Shown piece by piece: positions 18,021-27,664 of a DNA stretch of 36,202 nucleotides. The notes below the pieces were generated by a model. It was not told where the DNA came from, made no database searches, and worked only from the letters and a program-made list of their open reading frames with translations. Location: the NCBI GenBank assembly GCA_023356605.1, contig JAKQYE010000021.1, forward strand, positions 5,535 through 41,736, given 5' to 3'. Origin of the DNA: Trichodesmium sp. MAG_R02. Its GTDB lineage: Bacteria > Cyanobacteriota > Cyanobacteriia > Cyanobacteriales > Microcoleaceae. The position numbers and the translations under genes were made by a program. Position 1 is the first letter of the stretch. The number at the start of each line of letters is the position of its first letter.

Positions 18021-19295
18021 TTGCCCTACAAAAACAGAACGAACTTCACCATTACGGCGAACCACAGCTTCCTGGTTTACTACTTCTACAAGAGTCCAAC
18101 CACTACCGCCAATATTCTCCCCCACATATATCCGACGTGCTACACCATCAATTTCAAACAAAGCAGCAGAACGTTCCCCTAATTCCAAGATTCCTACTAA
18201 AGTATTAATAGGCACTTTAATTTCACTGGGTACTACTGTTTCTATTGCAGGTATTTTTACTGGTATAGGTGGGGGTAACGATACTGGTTGTGTTGGTGTT
18301 TCTGTTTCTGGTTCAGATTCTACTTTTGTTTCTAGTTGTGGTTCGGAGTTTTTTTCTGATTTGTCTTGTGCCGTTGTTTTGACCGAAGCTTTCAGTTTTG
18401 TTTTTGCTTCAGCTTTCGCCGAACTAGAGCTATTAATCTTAGCTTTAGTTTCTGGTTTTACTTGTGCTTCCGATTTTTCTTGAACGTTCTCAGCAGCTTC
18501 TGTGGAAGCTTTAGATGCAGATGCTGCTGATGGCTTTGGGGAAGGTGCCTCAGATTTAGGTGTAACTGCTACAGCTGTCGGCATAGCTGGAATTACTACT
18601 ACTTTAGTTTCAGGAATAGTTAGAGTTTCTTTTGCTACTTGTGCCTCCATCAGGTCCACCAGTCGATTAAGGGGTAAAAGTAGGCTAGTATTTATAGGTG
18701 GGTTAGCTGGTACTGGTACTGTCGGTAAGTTATTACTAGATGGAGCAGGTGGTAAACCCAGAAGTTTTTGTTTCTCAGCTGCCTCTTTTTGTTCAATCAT
18801 TTTGAGCGATCGCTCGATATAATCTGCAAATTTGGAATCTTCTGCTACTTTAGGACTCAATGTTTCTAATGATAAATTAGGCTTTTCTATATAACCTAAA
18901 TAGGCTAAAATTTTCTCCAATCCTCCTCTAGTTGCTAACCATAAAGACAGAGTTACTAATATAGATGTAAAAGCTGCTCCTAAAAGAAATTTATCTAATG
19001 ATTGATTTTCTTTTTTTGCTACTTGTGTTTCAGTTGATTTTACCTTTTCTTCTTTCTCAGCATTTTGAGATTGAGTTGGCTTTTCAGGCAAAACTATTTG
19101 AGGTATTTTAATTGGGGTCAAAGAAACAATTTCCGGTTGATTTACTTCAGTTGGTAAGCGACTACCACGACTTAATACTTGGTCAATATCATTGAACAAA
19201 TCTTCCATCAAATTTTCAGCAAGACTATCCATGGAAATAGATTCTTTAAGCTTTTTGTTTGGGAAGTATCCTGTGTTTTTTTCGTTGGTTGTCAT
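18012..19295 (-). CDS. Single-pass membrane protein with GspC/PilP-like C-terminal domain
   Basis: 427 residues. A cytoplasmic N-terminus (1-103) is followed by one membrane helix (about 104-121, LLGAAFTSILVTLSLWLA) without a cleavage site. Then comes a long low-complexity linker (about 200-360) dominated by Ala, Lys, Glu, Ser, Thr and Pro with a KAEAKTKLKAS-type alternation. The C-terminal 55 residues (LVGILELGERSAALFEIDGV, VGENIGGSGWTLVEVV, VRRNGEVRSVFVGQQF) have the small beta fold pattern of the GspC/PilP homology region, which in type II secretion and type IV pili links the inner-membrane platform to the secretin. A role in a trans-envelope complex is inferred; no pilus or secretion genes are nearby. 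The ATG has a strong GGAGG. Confidence 0.7.
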   Translation of the reverse strand: MTTNEKNTGYFPNKKLKESISMDSLAENLMEDLFNDIDQVLSRGSRLPTEVNQPEIVSLTPIKIPQIVLPEKPTQSQNAEKEEKVKSTETQVAKKENQSLDKFLLGAAFTSILVTLSLWLATRGGLEKILAYLGYIEKPNLSLETLSPKVAEDSKFADYIERSLKMIEQKEAAEKQKLLGLPPAPSSNNLPTVPVPANPPINTSLLLPLNRLVDLMEAQVAKETLTIPETKVVVIPAMPTAVAVTPKSEAPSPKPSAASASKASTEAAENVQEKSEAQVKPETKAKINSSSSAKAEAKTKLKASVKTTAQDKSEKNSEPQLETKVESEPETETPTQPVSLPPPIPVKIPAIETVVPSEIKVPINTLVGILELGERSAALFEIDGVARRIYVGENIGGSGWTLVEVVNQEAVVRRNGEVRSVFVGQQF

Positions 19296-19924
19296 CTAAA
19301 ATCCTCCAGTAGTTAGGTTTAATGAGGTATAGCTGAAGTCAGAAGGTGCCAAGTCAAAAGTCAGTATGGATGAATGGCCATTTCTAGCACATCCGTAGCA
19401 TAAGCTAAATTTGAGGGGCACGAGAATGTCGGGCCTAGTAATAGTGACTACTACAATATTTAATGTTCTATCAAACAGATACAAAGGGTCACATAGCACG
19501 TGACAATTTGATGTTTGCTTCCTGCTGAACCTAAGACCGTCGGCGGTTTCTCATCTACAAGCTTACTCCTGATAGATTTCATCGAAATTGAGTACAGTCA
19601 AATCCTATGTTTTCTGATGTATTATAATGTTATTCTTTTATTAGGTCAATGTTCCAATAATACTATTTATAGCAGTTTTCAGATATAAAAACTAACTCAT
19701 AACTAACTTATACAGTTAACGGCTGTTAGATTATCCATAAAACTTTTCAATCTAGTTTCTCTGGGAAAAGGTCTTAACTATTCATTCTCCAATTACACTT
19801 TCGGGATTGTTTATTTGTGGTTAAATCAGTTGCATCTTTTACAGAGCTATTATTCGTGGACGCTTCCATACTTGTTTGACCAGTTATATCATGTCCGCTT
19901 GAATACTTACACTTTCTCTGTAGC
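19296..19924. other. Spacer, nothing recognised
   Basis: Contains CAAGTCAAAAGTCAGTA (heptamer-like) near 19350. Small frames here lack coding character. Parts may be the outer end of the transposase remnant that follows. Confidence 0.35.
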
Positions 19925-20800
19925 TCTCAGCAGGAGGATAGAATTGGCACTTACCCTCGAAAGTTTTTTTGAGCACTGATGCTCCGGACATGATACTATC
20001 CTTTGATTTCTACTTCTATGGTAGTAAACCCAACTGTTTTGGGGATATCTTGTTGTCCAGTTACTGAAAGACAATGCTATTTCATCTAACCTTTTTTGTT
20101 CGTTTTTTTAATGGGTTTTTCGATTGATAAAATTGACTGGAGGATTCTGACCACAACCAAATCTGTAGCTGAGATTTAACCTTTCTCGTTCTTATAAAAA
20201 TGAATAATTATTACCATCACCTTCATCCGTTCAAACCACACTAGGAATTTTTTTTGTGGACGAAGTTTGATTAATTAATTTGAGCCCTAATTCCGGCTTC
20301 TTGATAAATTATTTATCTTTTTTTACCCCTGGTAAAGATGATATTTATCCTATATATTTTCTGCCTAAACCTAAAGTAAAATTACCACTCTTATTCTGTC
20401 TATAATTATCTATAATCAAAGCAAATTCATTCCTAATTTTCCTCTAATTACATTTTTATTTATTAAGCTTTAATCTCCTTCTACTTTGCTAATAAAATAA
20501 TATATATTACCCCGTAAAACACCCAATAAATTTTTGGTCATTTGAGCAATATTTTTCCTGTTGCTGTCTCTATTGAAATCCCCCTAAACAATAACGAAAT
20601 TCCTTTTTTTAGCTTTGGTTTTAAATAAATTATCAAACTTTTAACACCACTTTTCAAACCATGGAGGTAAAGCACATAAGGTTGTTTCTTTCATTACCAA
20701 AGTTTTTTTACCTCGAGGTATTGCTAAATAATAACTTTTGACTAGTTTACTCCATTTTTTCCCAAAAGTACCAGTTAAATAATAGACAACAAACTCGCCC
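19925..20800 (-). pseudogene. IS701-type DDE transposase pseudogene
   Basis: Read on the minus strand through many frame changes: RGKKTLVMKETTLCALPPWF, EKWC*KFDNLFKTKAKKG, NIAQMTKNLLGV, then SLPGVKKDKEFIKKPELGLK-like sequence, GDGNNYSFL, KRLDEIALS and finally KTVGFTTIEVEIKG. These blocks occur in the order known from IS701-like transposases (VKPPWF..KFDNLF, NIAQMTKN, catalytic-region fragments, late TTIEVEI strand). More than ten stops and shifts show it has long been dead. Confidence 0.7.
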
Positions 20801-20894
20801 CTGACTCAACACCTAGATTATAATATATGCTGTTGTAATTGAGGATTACAGCACTTTTCAGATTGATAAACCACATTGTCATAACCAAAACCTT

Positions 20895-20922
20895 GTAGGG
20901 ACCTTCCATGGAACGTCCCTAC
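20895..20922. repeat. 28-bp palindrome GTAGGGACCTTCC/GGAACGTCCCTAC
   Basis: GTAGGGACCTTCCATGGAAC followed by GTCCCTAC is a near-perfect palindrome (one mismatched pair). The same kind of GTAGGGACGTTCC palindrome is widespread between genes in filamentous cyanobacteria. Confidence 0.75.
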
Positions 20923-20989
20923 TGTGGTCGACTAAAATGAAAACAGCTGTAAATTTGTGGTGATCTTTTGAAGCTGTTATAACAGTCAC

Positions 20990-21130
20990 TATAGCAGTCC
21001 TAAATCGGTTGCGACACTTCAATAAGTAAATAAAACTGTTAAAACTCTTATGCCTACTCTATGTTTTCTTTTCCCTGTTCCTTAAAAAGCAGTATGATTT
21101 TTGCGCCCGATCACTCTAAGGATTGCTATA
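20990..21130 (+). mobile_element. MITE-like family C, copy 3
   Basis: 141 bp from TATAGCAGTCCTAAATCGG to CTAAGGATTGCTATA, with the family core AAGTAAATAAAACTGTTAAA and CCTTAAAAAGCAGTATGA. The 3' part (GCCCGATCACTCTAAGGATT) is shared specifically with the inverted copy at 23657. Confidence 0.75.
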
Positions 21131-21146
21131 TTACTGTTAGGATATT

Positions 21147-21237
21147 CAGGACTTACCGAGAATTTCTGTATCTAGTGGGGATAAACGGTAGTTTACCCCT
21201 GAATATAGTGTATGCTTGAAATTTCCCGTAAGTCCTG
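21147..21237. mobile_element. MITE subfamily B, copy 2
   Basis: 91 bp from CAGGACTTACCGAG to CCCGTAAGTCCTG, inner arms CTAGTGGGGATAAACGGTAG and TTTACCCCTGAATATAG. Flanks ATATT and ATACT are a 4-of-5 match, consistent with an aged target duplication. Confidence 0.8.
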
Positions 21238-21276
21238 ATACTCTCGCACCTCTCAAACTTAATCAGTCTTCTGAAT

Positions 21277-22641
21277 TTAACTTCTGACTTTAGCTATACC
21301 TGTGGGGGTTCTTAACTTCAACATTTGTACTGTTAATGCTAAACTCTCCTCATACAAAACATCCCGTCCCCAACGTTGTAACTGTTGTGTCATCAAAGCT
21401 TCTGCTTTCTGATCGCTTAATTCTGTGACCTGCTCAGTCAAACAAGACTGGGCCTTCCCCCCAGACTCTAAGCGCATACAGCCATTAGTCTCAGAACACA
21501 AAATTGTGCAACAATCAATATCAGCATCTGGATTACTCGAACCTAAACGTAAACCCACCAAATCTCCAGGAATCTCACCAAAGTCAGCAGTAGGAATAGC
21601 TCCTAACTGAGCCAAGATTTCTTGATCATTACCCCCAGTAAATTTGATATGGGCAATATCATAGTCACTATCTAATTCTATGTAAGACACTGGTTCCCAA
21701 TTTAGACGACTAGCAAACCAACCTAAAAACATTAGTGCTTGAGCAGTATTTCCTTTTTCATAGTCAATAGTAATAGTGTCAACTTCCCATAAAGCTGCCC
21801 GACGTTCGGGAGGATCAAAACTCGCAGCAATTAATTCCTGCCAAGCTGATAGACGATGCCAGTTAAGGTCAGCAATATAAGTTTCGTTTTCAATCAACTC
21901 GTGCATCTTTATAAATTCTGATTCGGGATCAGAAAAGTAACAGGAATCCATAATTATGCAATTGCTCGCCTCACACAAACTACGAAATAATTTTTGCTCT
22001 GTGTTAGGGGTGGCTTTCCACCAGACAAATTTCGGTAGCTCGGGAATCATTAATGATTTTATTGTTTTGTCCACTCTTTGCATTGCTAATTTTGTTCCTC
22101 GCAGGGTGACATATTCACTGCAAACTAGATTGGAATTATTTCGCTTCTGAATTGGGCAATAGGCAGATACTTGAGCTGTAACTCCTCTATCTTTTTCCCC
22201 AATAGTTGGACATAGGGTTATAACCCGACTGGGGTTTTGAGTAGCGATCGCATCTGCCATACTAAACCCCCTAAGATTCACATTTGTGACTTTTTGACGG
22301 TCTTCTGGTTGTTTGGCAAATTCTTCCCGCAATTTAGCTAGGGTTTCGGTATCTACTCTACCTGTAATTGTCAGTTGATAAGTTTTTTGTGCTTCTTTAA
22401 TTGCATTCCTGGTTTGTGGCCCATGAATACTGTCAATTGGACCATTATAGAATCCTAGTACCCCTAGCAATTGTTGGAATTCTTCTGGTTCATAAACTAC
22501 TATACTAAAGGTGGCTGCTTTAGTAGCAATGGAAGTTGCTTTGCCTTGACTTTGACTAAGCCAGATTTTACTTAGTTCTTCTTCTATTTCTCCTAGGGAG
22601 ATATCTTTTGGTGCTTGTAAGGCAACAATTGGCGTAGTCAT
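21277..22641 (-). CDS. opcA: Glucose-6-phosphate dehydrogenase assembly protein OpcA
   Basis: 454 residues. OpcA is the allosteric partner that activates glucose-6-phosphate dehydrogenase (Zwf) in the oxidative pentose phosphate pathway of cyanobacteria, coupled to thioredoxin redox state. The protein has a peptidoglycan-binding-like helical insert near the N-terminus (about 53-106: EEFQQLLGVLGFYNGPIDSI, GPQTRNAIKEAQKTY), as in cyanobacterial OpcA, then the OpcA domain (PSRVITLCPTIGEKDRGVTA, ELPKFVWWKATPN, DLNWHRLSAWQELIAASFDP). Cysteines in CEASNCIIMDSC and in DIDCCTILCSETNGC are candidates for redox control. In Nostoc-type genomes opcA follows zwf; here it stands alone between repeats. AAGGAC precedes the ATG. 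Confidence 0.93.
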   Translation of the reverse strand: MTTPIVALQAPKDISLGEIEEELSKIWLSQSQGKATSIATKAATFSIVVYEPEEFQQLLGVLGFYNGPIDSIHGPQTRNAIKEAQKTYQLTITGRVDTETLAKLREEFAKQPEDRQKVTNVNLRGFSMADAIATQNPSRVITLCPTIGEKDRGVTAQVSAYCPIQKRNNSNLVCSEYVTLRGTKLAMQRVDKTIKSLMIPELPKFVWWKATPNTEQKLFRSLCEASNCIIMDSCYFSDPESEFIKMHELIENETYIADLNWHRLSAWQELIAASFDPPERRAALWEVDTITIDYEKGNTAQALMFLGWFASRLNWEPVSYIELDSDYDIAHIKFTGGNDQEILAQLGAIPTADFGEIPGDLVGLRLGSSNPDADIDCCTILCSETNGCMRLESGGKAQSCLTEQVTELSDQKAEALMTQQLQRWGRDVLYEESLALTVQMLKLRTPTGIAKVRS

Positions 22642-23012
22642 CTTTTTTGTTTGTCCTTTAATGTTGATTTTTGTTTATGAGATATTGAATAATTTAATTA
22701 GGTTATACTGTTTCACAGAAGTCAAAAGTCAAAAGCAAGATTTTGTAGGTTCAAAACTTTAACCATACAGTAATTTCAGGCAATTATTTCACTTATGTGG
22801 TTTCAAACTACTAGTCATATCTTTAATTGGTATTTGTTTCTATCTAATTTTATAGAGTAACCTAAGTTGAAAACTTTTTACTTAACTATAAAACTAGTTT
22901 GAGTTCTATATAATTACTATTAGTAACCCTTTTAAACATTGGTTTTGAGTTGATAATAAGACTTTTCTCTACCTATTGCCTATTGCTTCCATGAATTTTG
23001 GACAAAGTTTTT
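22642..23012. other. Spacer upstream of opcA
   Basis: Has AAGTCAAAAGTCAAAAGCAAG (heptamer repeat, about 22718-22738). Otherwise AT-rich; no operator recognised. Confidence 0.4.
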
Positions 23013-23215
23013 TTACTTTTTATTTATTCTCCTTTTCTTTATTTCATATGGTGAAAATACTTGATGACGACAGTTATGACAAAAACCTTGGACATTATAT
23101 CCTTTACCATAATCTTCTACATTATTTTTAACTTCTTCACAATAAGAACAGATTTTAAATCTTGTGCTGGTTGTTCTTTATTCGTCAGTTTATTGGTATT
23201 TTGAAAAACATTCAT
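23013..23215 (-). pseudogene. Small zinc-ribbon-like protein, frameshifted
   Basis: One frame, from ATG 23215, reads MNVFQNTNKLTNKEQPAQD. After a one-base shift, RFKICSYCEEVKNNVEDYGK and GYNVQGFCHNCRHQVFSPYE run to a stop at 23013. Two CxxC pairs (CSYC and CHNC) suggest a treble-clef or zinc-ribbon fold. The shift breaks the gene. Family not recognised. Confidence 0.4.
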
Positions 23216-23236
23216 TACTCAAAATTCAACCAAGAT

Positions 23237-23433
23237 TCACATCTCAATTTTAAAAATATCTTTAATAATAGATTGTTGAGCTTCCAAGTCTAATGACTGA
23301 AAACTTCGTTTTTTTAATATAGACGACCTAGTATTGAATTCATTATATATTGGTTTAATGTTCTGATTTGATAATTTGCCTTTTCTGGCTATTGCAGAAA
23401 CACAATTTGACCTGTTTATTAAACTTAACTACA
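23237..23433 (-). pseudogene. Unrecognised coding remnant
   Basis: An open stretch with protein-like content: SNCVSAIARKGKLSNQN, KPIYNEFNTRSSILKKRSF, QSLDLEAQQSIIKDIFKIEM, stop. No start codon is found and a stop lies just upstream. It directly precedes the zinc-ribbon-like remnant on the same strand; the two might once have been one locus. No function can be given. Confidence 0.3.
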
Positions 23434-23656
23434 ACTTATCATTTCAGCTTGATTTACCACAGTCCAATATAGCAGTAATTGTTTGACAAGCACCTATAGG
23501 ATTAACATTTTGTGAAGCACCTTAGTTTTATAACAAAGAGAATATAGGAGATACTTATTATTATAATAACCTATTATTTAGAACCTGTCTATAGATACCC
23601 TGTAAACCATTATTTAATTATGTTATAATTTAGATATTATGATTGATAATAACTTA

Positions 23657-23804
23657 TATATCAATCCTTAGAGTGATCGGGCTCAAAAATACTACTGCTT
23701 TTTAGGGAACAGGAAACAGGGAACAGGGAACAGAGAATAGGTAAGAGTTTTAAAAGTTTTAATTTACTTTTTGATTTGTCGCAATCTATGGGCGGACTGG
23801 TATA
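23657..23804 (-). mobile_element. MITE-like family C, copy 4 (inverted)
   Basis: From TATATCAATCCTTAGAGTG to GGGCGGACTGGTATA, reverse complement of copies 1-3. It includes a small expansion of the GGAACAGGAAACAGGGAACA run. Confidence 0.75.
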
Positions 23805-23856
23805 GGACTTATAAAATAACTGGATTTGTAGTCAATTTGCAAGTAGAAGTAAAAAT

Positions 23857-24993
23857 TTAGTTCAAGGATTGATAAACCACAGACTTATTACCATAATTTT
23901 TCACAAATCCTCTACTTTGCATTACCTCTTCAAATAATTCCGTAGACAAACTATTTTCCACAGACCAAACACCCGGTTTATTCAATTTTTTAGACAAAAT
24001 TAACTCGGCAATACCACCAGTACCCATACCCGTAACAGTTGCAGTATCTTCATATATAATTGACGAACAAAAATTATCTTTCTCCCCTGACTTTTTACCA
24101 ATAACTTCGGCTTTAATTACCACACCAGTACCGCTATATTTATCAGTAACTTGAGTCATTTTATAACTGACTTGAGATAAAAATTCTATTACCCCTGAAT
24201 TTTTTAACAAACTAACAGGAAATAAATGAGCGGTTATCCAAGTCAGATGATTATAAAAGTTGGGAAAAGAACCAAACTTTGTAGTTACAGTCTTCACAGG
24301 AAAAGAATTAGCTAAAGTCAAAGATTCTGGCATATCAAACCAGTAAACCCCAATTTTACCATAGGGAGGTGGAAACTCAATAACTTGGCGATCGCTATAA
24401 GGCTTAACAGATTGCCATTTACCATTGATCCAAGCCTCAAAATCATTTTGTAAACCCAAAAAAGTCGTCCGCATAACTGTTACTCCTGCTCCACCGGAAC
24501 CCCCTACTACATAACTTAAATGTATCTCCTCTGGTTCATCAAATTGTTCTACAGATTGACGAGATAAACTATTAGAAATTCCCGGAAAAATTCCTGTATT
24601 AATAATCGCTGTAACTCCCGCATTTTGCGCTGCTTCAGAATATTCTAAAGCTTTACAAGTAAAATCTCTACAGTCACTAATATCGACATAATTAAGACCA
24701 GCTTCGATGCAATTTTTGAGAACATTAGCATCTCGATTATGAAATGGACCCGCACAGTGAATAACTAAATTTTCTGAGGATTTATTATAGGAATTAATAA
24801 TATTTTTCACTCTTTCTTTGTCTGCTAAATCTAGAGCTAAATATTTAACTCCAGAAATAGAAAATTCTTGAAGATTTACTTTTGCTTTACGCCCAGTAAT
24901 AGTAATTTCTGAGTTGGTATAATTTGCTAAGTCTCGAGCAACACTACTCCCAATTCTGCCGTATCCACCTATGATTAAAACTTGGTTAGTCAT
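23857..24993 (-). CDS. Saccharopine dehydrogenase-family NAD(P)-binding oxidoreductase
   Basis: 378 residues with an N-terminal Rossmann fold: nucleotide loop GGYGRIGSSVARDL (9-22), then ITGRK for the cofactor ribose, then HCAGPF and the segment NYVDISD typical of the saccharopine dehydrogenase/trans-acting enoyl reductase superfamily. The rest matches this family's C-terminal alpha/beta part. Substrate is unknown; lysine breakdown is not implied by membership alone. No membrane segment is certain, though hydrophobic LTWITAHLFPVSLLK may touch membranes. It lies downstream of the methyltransferase on the same strand but 450 bp away, so shared transcription is doubtful. Confidence 0.85.
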   Translation of the reverse strand: MTNQVLIIGGYGRIGSSVARDLANYTNSEITITGRKAKVNLQEFSISGVKYLALDLADKERVKNIINSYNKSSENLVIHCAGPFHNRDANVLKNCIEAGLNYVDISDCRDFTCKALEYSEAAQNAGVTAIINTGIFPGISNSLSRQSVEQFDEPEEIHLSYVVGGSGGAGVTVMRTTFLGLQNDFEAWINGKWQSVKPYSDRQVIEFPPPYGKIGVYWFDMPESLTLANSFPVKTVTTKFGSFPNFYNHLTWITAHLFPVSLLKNSGVIEFLSQVSYKMTQVTDKYSGTGVVIKAEVIGKKSGEKDNFCSSIIYEDTATVTGMGTGGIAELILSKKLNKPGVWSVENSLSTELFEEVMQSRGFVKNYGNKSVVYQSLN

Positions 24994-25446
24994 TTCACTT
25001 ATCAGTTATAGTTATCAGTTATTAGTAGCTCCAACTTATCCAAGGGGAGACTTGATGCCAAATCCAGTTATTATAAACAGATTATAGGGTGAGGCAATAC
25101 AAAGAATCTATAATTCACCTTTTCCCTCATCGGACTTGGCATAGAACTAAACCCGGTTTAAAAAGAGATAGGGGTATGAAAATTTTTCACCATTGGAACC
25201 AGAGAAACACTCAAGGCAATATTCCCAGAGTGGGAAAAAACTCCCCACCTCCATTTTTTAGTCATAATTAATATGAAATTATAGAAAATATCAAAATTTA
25301 CATTTTTATATTCAAATTAATTAATTAGTTAGGTAGATATTGATTTATGTGCAATTCTTAGAAGTAGAGATGAAAAGTCAAGTAAAATCAAGGAAAAATT
25401 ATAACTTTTTTCCATAATCTAGAGTTACTATTAAACTCCTATCAAT
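24994..25446. other. Spacer between methyltransferase and oxidoreductase genes
   Basis: Begins with TTATCAGTTATAGTTATCAG repeats at 25004. A short stem GTGGG...CCCAC near 25230 with a nearby T-run could be a weak terminator. A 60-codon GTG-started frame on the plus strand (25089-25271) has no family resemblance and I do not call it. Confidence 0.35.
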
Positions 25447-26085
25447 TTATTTTTTAACCTGAACTACCTGAAGACTACCACCAACATATAAAAAAGGTAA
25501 TGGTGAGTCAGTATCAATCGAATTAAATCCTGCTATTTTCAATAAATCCAATATATTTGTATCAATAAAATTCCAAGAAGTTTCAGTTTCAAATAACCAT
25601 AAAAACATCGCCAAGCCAGGCCAAAATAAAGGATTAGTCGGACTGTGAAAATCAACAAAAGTGAAAATTCCACTAGGCTTCAGAATTCGGTAAACTTCTT
25701 GAATAATTTGCCGTAATTGTTCATAATTCATCTCATGTAAAGCAGCACTAGTATGTACTAAATCAAATTGATTATTTGAGAATGGCATATCCTCAGCAAA
25801 CCCCTCAACATATTTTGCTGATGGTACATTTTTTTTAGCTCTATTTATTGATAGTGGTGAAGCATCTAATCCCGTAACATTTTGGGAGTATTTAACCAGA
25901 AAATTAGTAGCTTGACCACTGCCACAACAAAGGTCTAGTATCTGAGTGTTTTGGTTAATGGTTAACCCCTGTAAGGCCAGTTGGCGAAAGCGAGTTTCTC
26001 CTCCAACACTTAGGGATGCTAAACGGGAAATTCCGTCATACAACCATTGATATCTATAGCTCCAGTCCCTTAAAATTGTTGCCAT
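25447..26085 (-). CDS. Class I SAM-dependent methyltransferase
   Basis: 212 residues from the ATG at 26085 (MATILRDWSYRYQWLYDGIS); an in-frame TTG three codons earlier is less likely. Methyltransferase motif I is LDLCCGSGQ (50-58), motif II region VTGLDASPLSINRAK, then YVEGFAEDMPFSNNQFDLVH and the post-motif III loop RILKPSGIFTFVDFH, as in Methyltransf_11 proteins. The RYQWLYDGISRLASLSVGGE start is shared with a conserved cyanobacterial group. The substrate is unknown; relatives act on small lipophilic molecules such as quinones. CFLWLFET-like hydrophobic stretch late in the protein may be a lid. Confidence 0.88.
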   Translation of the reverse strand: MATILRDWSYRYQWLYDGISRLASLSVGGETRFRQLALQGLTINQNTQILDLCCGSGQATNFLVKYSQNVTGLDASPLSINRAKKNVPSAKYVEGFAEDMPFSNNQFDLVHTSAALHEMNYEQLRQIIQEVYRILKPSGIFTFVDFHSPTNPLFWPGLAMFLWLFETETSWNFIDTNILDLLKIAGFNSIDTDSPLPFLYVGGSLQVVQVKK

Positions 26086-26167
26086 TGGACTCAAAAGTCA
26101 AAAATAAAAAACAAAAGTCAACATCGTATAAATTAAATTTATACTTAATCACTCAAACAAATTATAT

Positions 26168-26253
26168 AGTTATTTTAATTTAGATTGAGACAAGTATTTC
26201 TTGCTATAACTAAGTTTTAGCAGAAAAAGTTTTCCATTCTTATTTTAAATGAC
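26168..26253 (-). repeat. Short repeat family D, interrupted by a MITE
   Basis: AGTTATTTTAATTTAGATTG to TTATTTTAAATGAC; near identical to the copy at 3018 over its central 65 bp. Its terminal TGACTATA is found on the far side of the family A element (26344-26351), so that element inserted inside this repeat. Confidence 0.8.
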
Positions 26254-26343
26254 CAGGACTTACGCAAAAGAACTACTTGTAGTGTAAATATCTGAATTTG
26301 TTGCCAAAGATACACTATATATAGCGTTACTGGGTAAGTCCTG
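26254..26343. mobile_element. MITE family A, copy 4, nested, with target duplication
   Basis: 90 bp, CAGGACTTACGCAAAAG to GGGTAAGTCCTG, flanked by ATGAC on both sides (26249-26253 and 26344-26348). Removing the element and one ATGAC rebuilds the normal end AAATGACTATA of repeat D. Confidence 0.92.
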
Positions 26344-26458
26344 ATGACTATAGATTTTGGCTTATGGTTGACTCAATATAATTTAGAAAATATAATAAGC
26401 AAAATATAAATATGTTAAATTTAGTAACAAACATTAAGATGGGGGTCTTATTAAGACA

Positions 26459-27622
26459 ATGACTCGTGTTGGAGTATTATTACTTAATTTAGGTGGGCCA
26501 GAACAACTAGAAGATGTGCGGCCTTTTCTCTTCAATTTATTTTCTGACCCAGAAATTATTCGTTTGCCCTTTCCTTGGCTACAGAAACCTTTGGCATGGT
26601 TCATTTCCACTATGCGTTTCCAAAAGTCTCAGGAAAATTATCAAGAAATTGGCGGTGGCTCTCCATTAAGGTCGATTACAGAGCGGCAAGCTCTCGCTAT
26701 TCAACAACAGCTAGAAGAAAAAGGATTAGCGGCTCAAACTTATATAGGAATGCGTTACTGGCATCCTTTTACAGAAGAAGCTCTGGCTAGAGTTAAGCGC
26801 GACCAAGTAGAAAAGTTAGTAATCCTGCCACTATATCCCCAATATTCTATCAGTACAAGTGGTTCAAGTTTCAGATTACTTGATAAACTTTGGAAAAAAG
26901 ACCCAGAACTACAGAAAATTAAATACACTGTTATTCCTTCTTGGCATCAACGACCAGGATATATTCAGGCAATGGTAGGATTAATTGTTCAAGAGTTAAA
27001 CCATTGTCCCAACCCAGAGCAAGTACATATCTTTTTCAGCGCTCATGGTGTACCGGTGAGCTACGTTGAAGAAGCCGGAGACCCTTATCAAGCAGAAATT
27101 GAAGAGTGTGTAGATAAGATCATGAAAACTTTGAATTGCTCTAACCCTCATACTTTAGCTTATCAAAGTAGGGTAGGCCCAGTGGAATGGTTGAAACCTT
27201 ACACCGAAGATGCTATTCAAGAATTGGCTGCTAGTGGAGTTAAACATTTATTGGTAGTTCCTATTAGTTTTGTTTCTGAGCACATTGAAACTTTACAAGA
27301 AATTGATATGGAATATCGTGAAGTGGCCGAAGAAGCTGGAATTAGTAATTTTTACCGGGTACCTGCTCTGAATACCCACCCAATATTTATCAATGATTTA
27401 GCAGATTTAGTTATGGAAACTTTAGATGCTCCAAGTCACGGTTTTTCTGATGCTATCCAGATGAAAAAAATTATCAAAATGTATCCTCAAGAAAGATGGG
27501 AGTGGGGGTTAACTACTACAGCAGAAGTCTGGAATGGACGCTTGGCAATGGTCGGTTTTATAGCTTTGTTGTTGGAGTTGATTACGGGTTATGGTCCCCT
27601 ACACTTAGCTGGTTTACTTTAA
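26459..27622 (+). CDS. hemH: Ferrochelatase with C-terminal CAB-like domain
   Basis: 387 residues. Ferrochelatase puts Fe2+ into protoporphyrin IX, the last step of haem synthesis. Signatures: [13 protein letters not shown] at the start, [10 protein letters not shown] (65-74), [10 protein letters not shown] (95-104), PLYPQYS (124-130), and the active-site [10 protein letters not shown] with His196, then [14 protein letters not shown] and [13 protein letters not shown] carrying the conserved acidic residue. After the core comes a linker and one membrane helix of the chlorophyll-a/b-binding type (355-377, with [13 protein letters not shown]), found only in cyanobacterial and plastid enzymes, where it binds pigment and helps dimerise. 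Likely thylakoid associated. Convergent with the DUF4126 gene, 42 bp apart. Confidence 0.97.
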   Translation: MTRVGVLLLNLGGPEQLEDVRPFLFNLFSDPEIIRLPFPWLQKPLAWFISTMRFQKSQENYQEIGGGSPLRSITERQALAIQQQLEEKGLAAQTYIGMRYWHPFTEEALARVKRDQVEKLVILPLYPQYSISTSGSSFRLLDKLWKKDPELQKIKYTVIPSWHQRPGYIQAMVGLIVQELNHCPNPEQVHIFFSAHGVPVSYVEEAGDPYQAEIEECVDKIMKTLNCSNPHTLAYQSRVGPVEWLKPYTEDAIQELAASGVKHLLVVPISFVSEHIETLQEIDMEYREVAEEAGISNFYRVPALNTHPIFINDLADLVMETLDAPSHGFSDAIQMKKIIKMYPQERWEWGLTTTAEVWNGRLAMVGFIALLLELITGYGPLHLAGLL

Positions 27623-27664
27623 ATATGGGGACCCAAGGCATCTAACGATGCCACTTCCTTCTCA

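Noticed and set aside
19296-19499. 67-codon minus-strand frame upstream of the GspC/PilP-like gene
   Set aside because: It covers the ribosome-binding region of that gene and has no family resemblance.
25089-25271. 60-codon plus-strand frame
   Set aside because: GTG start, no ribosome site, irregular composition and no recognisable relative.
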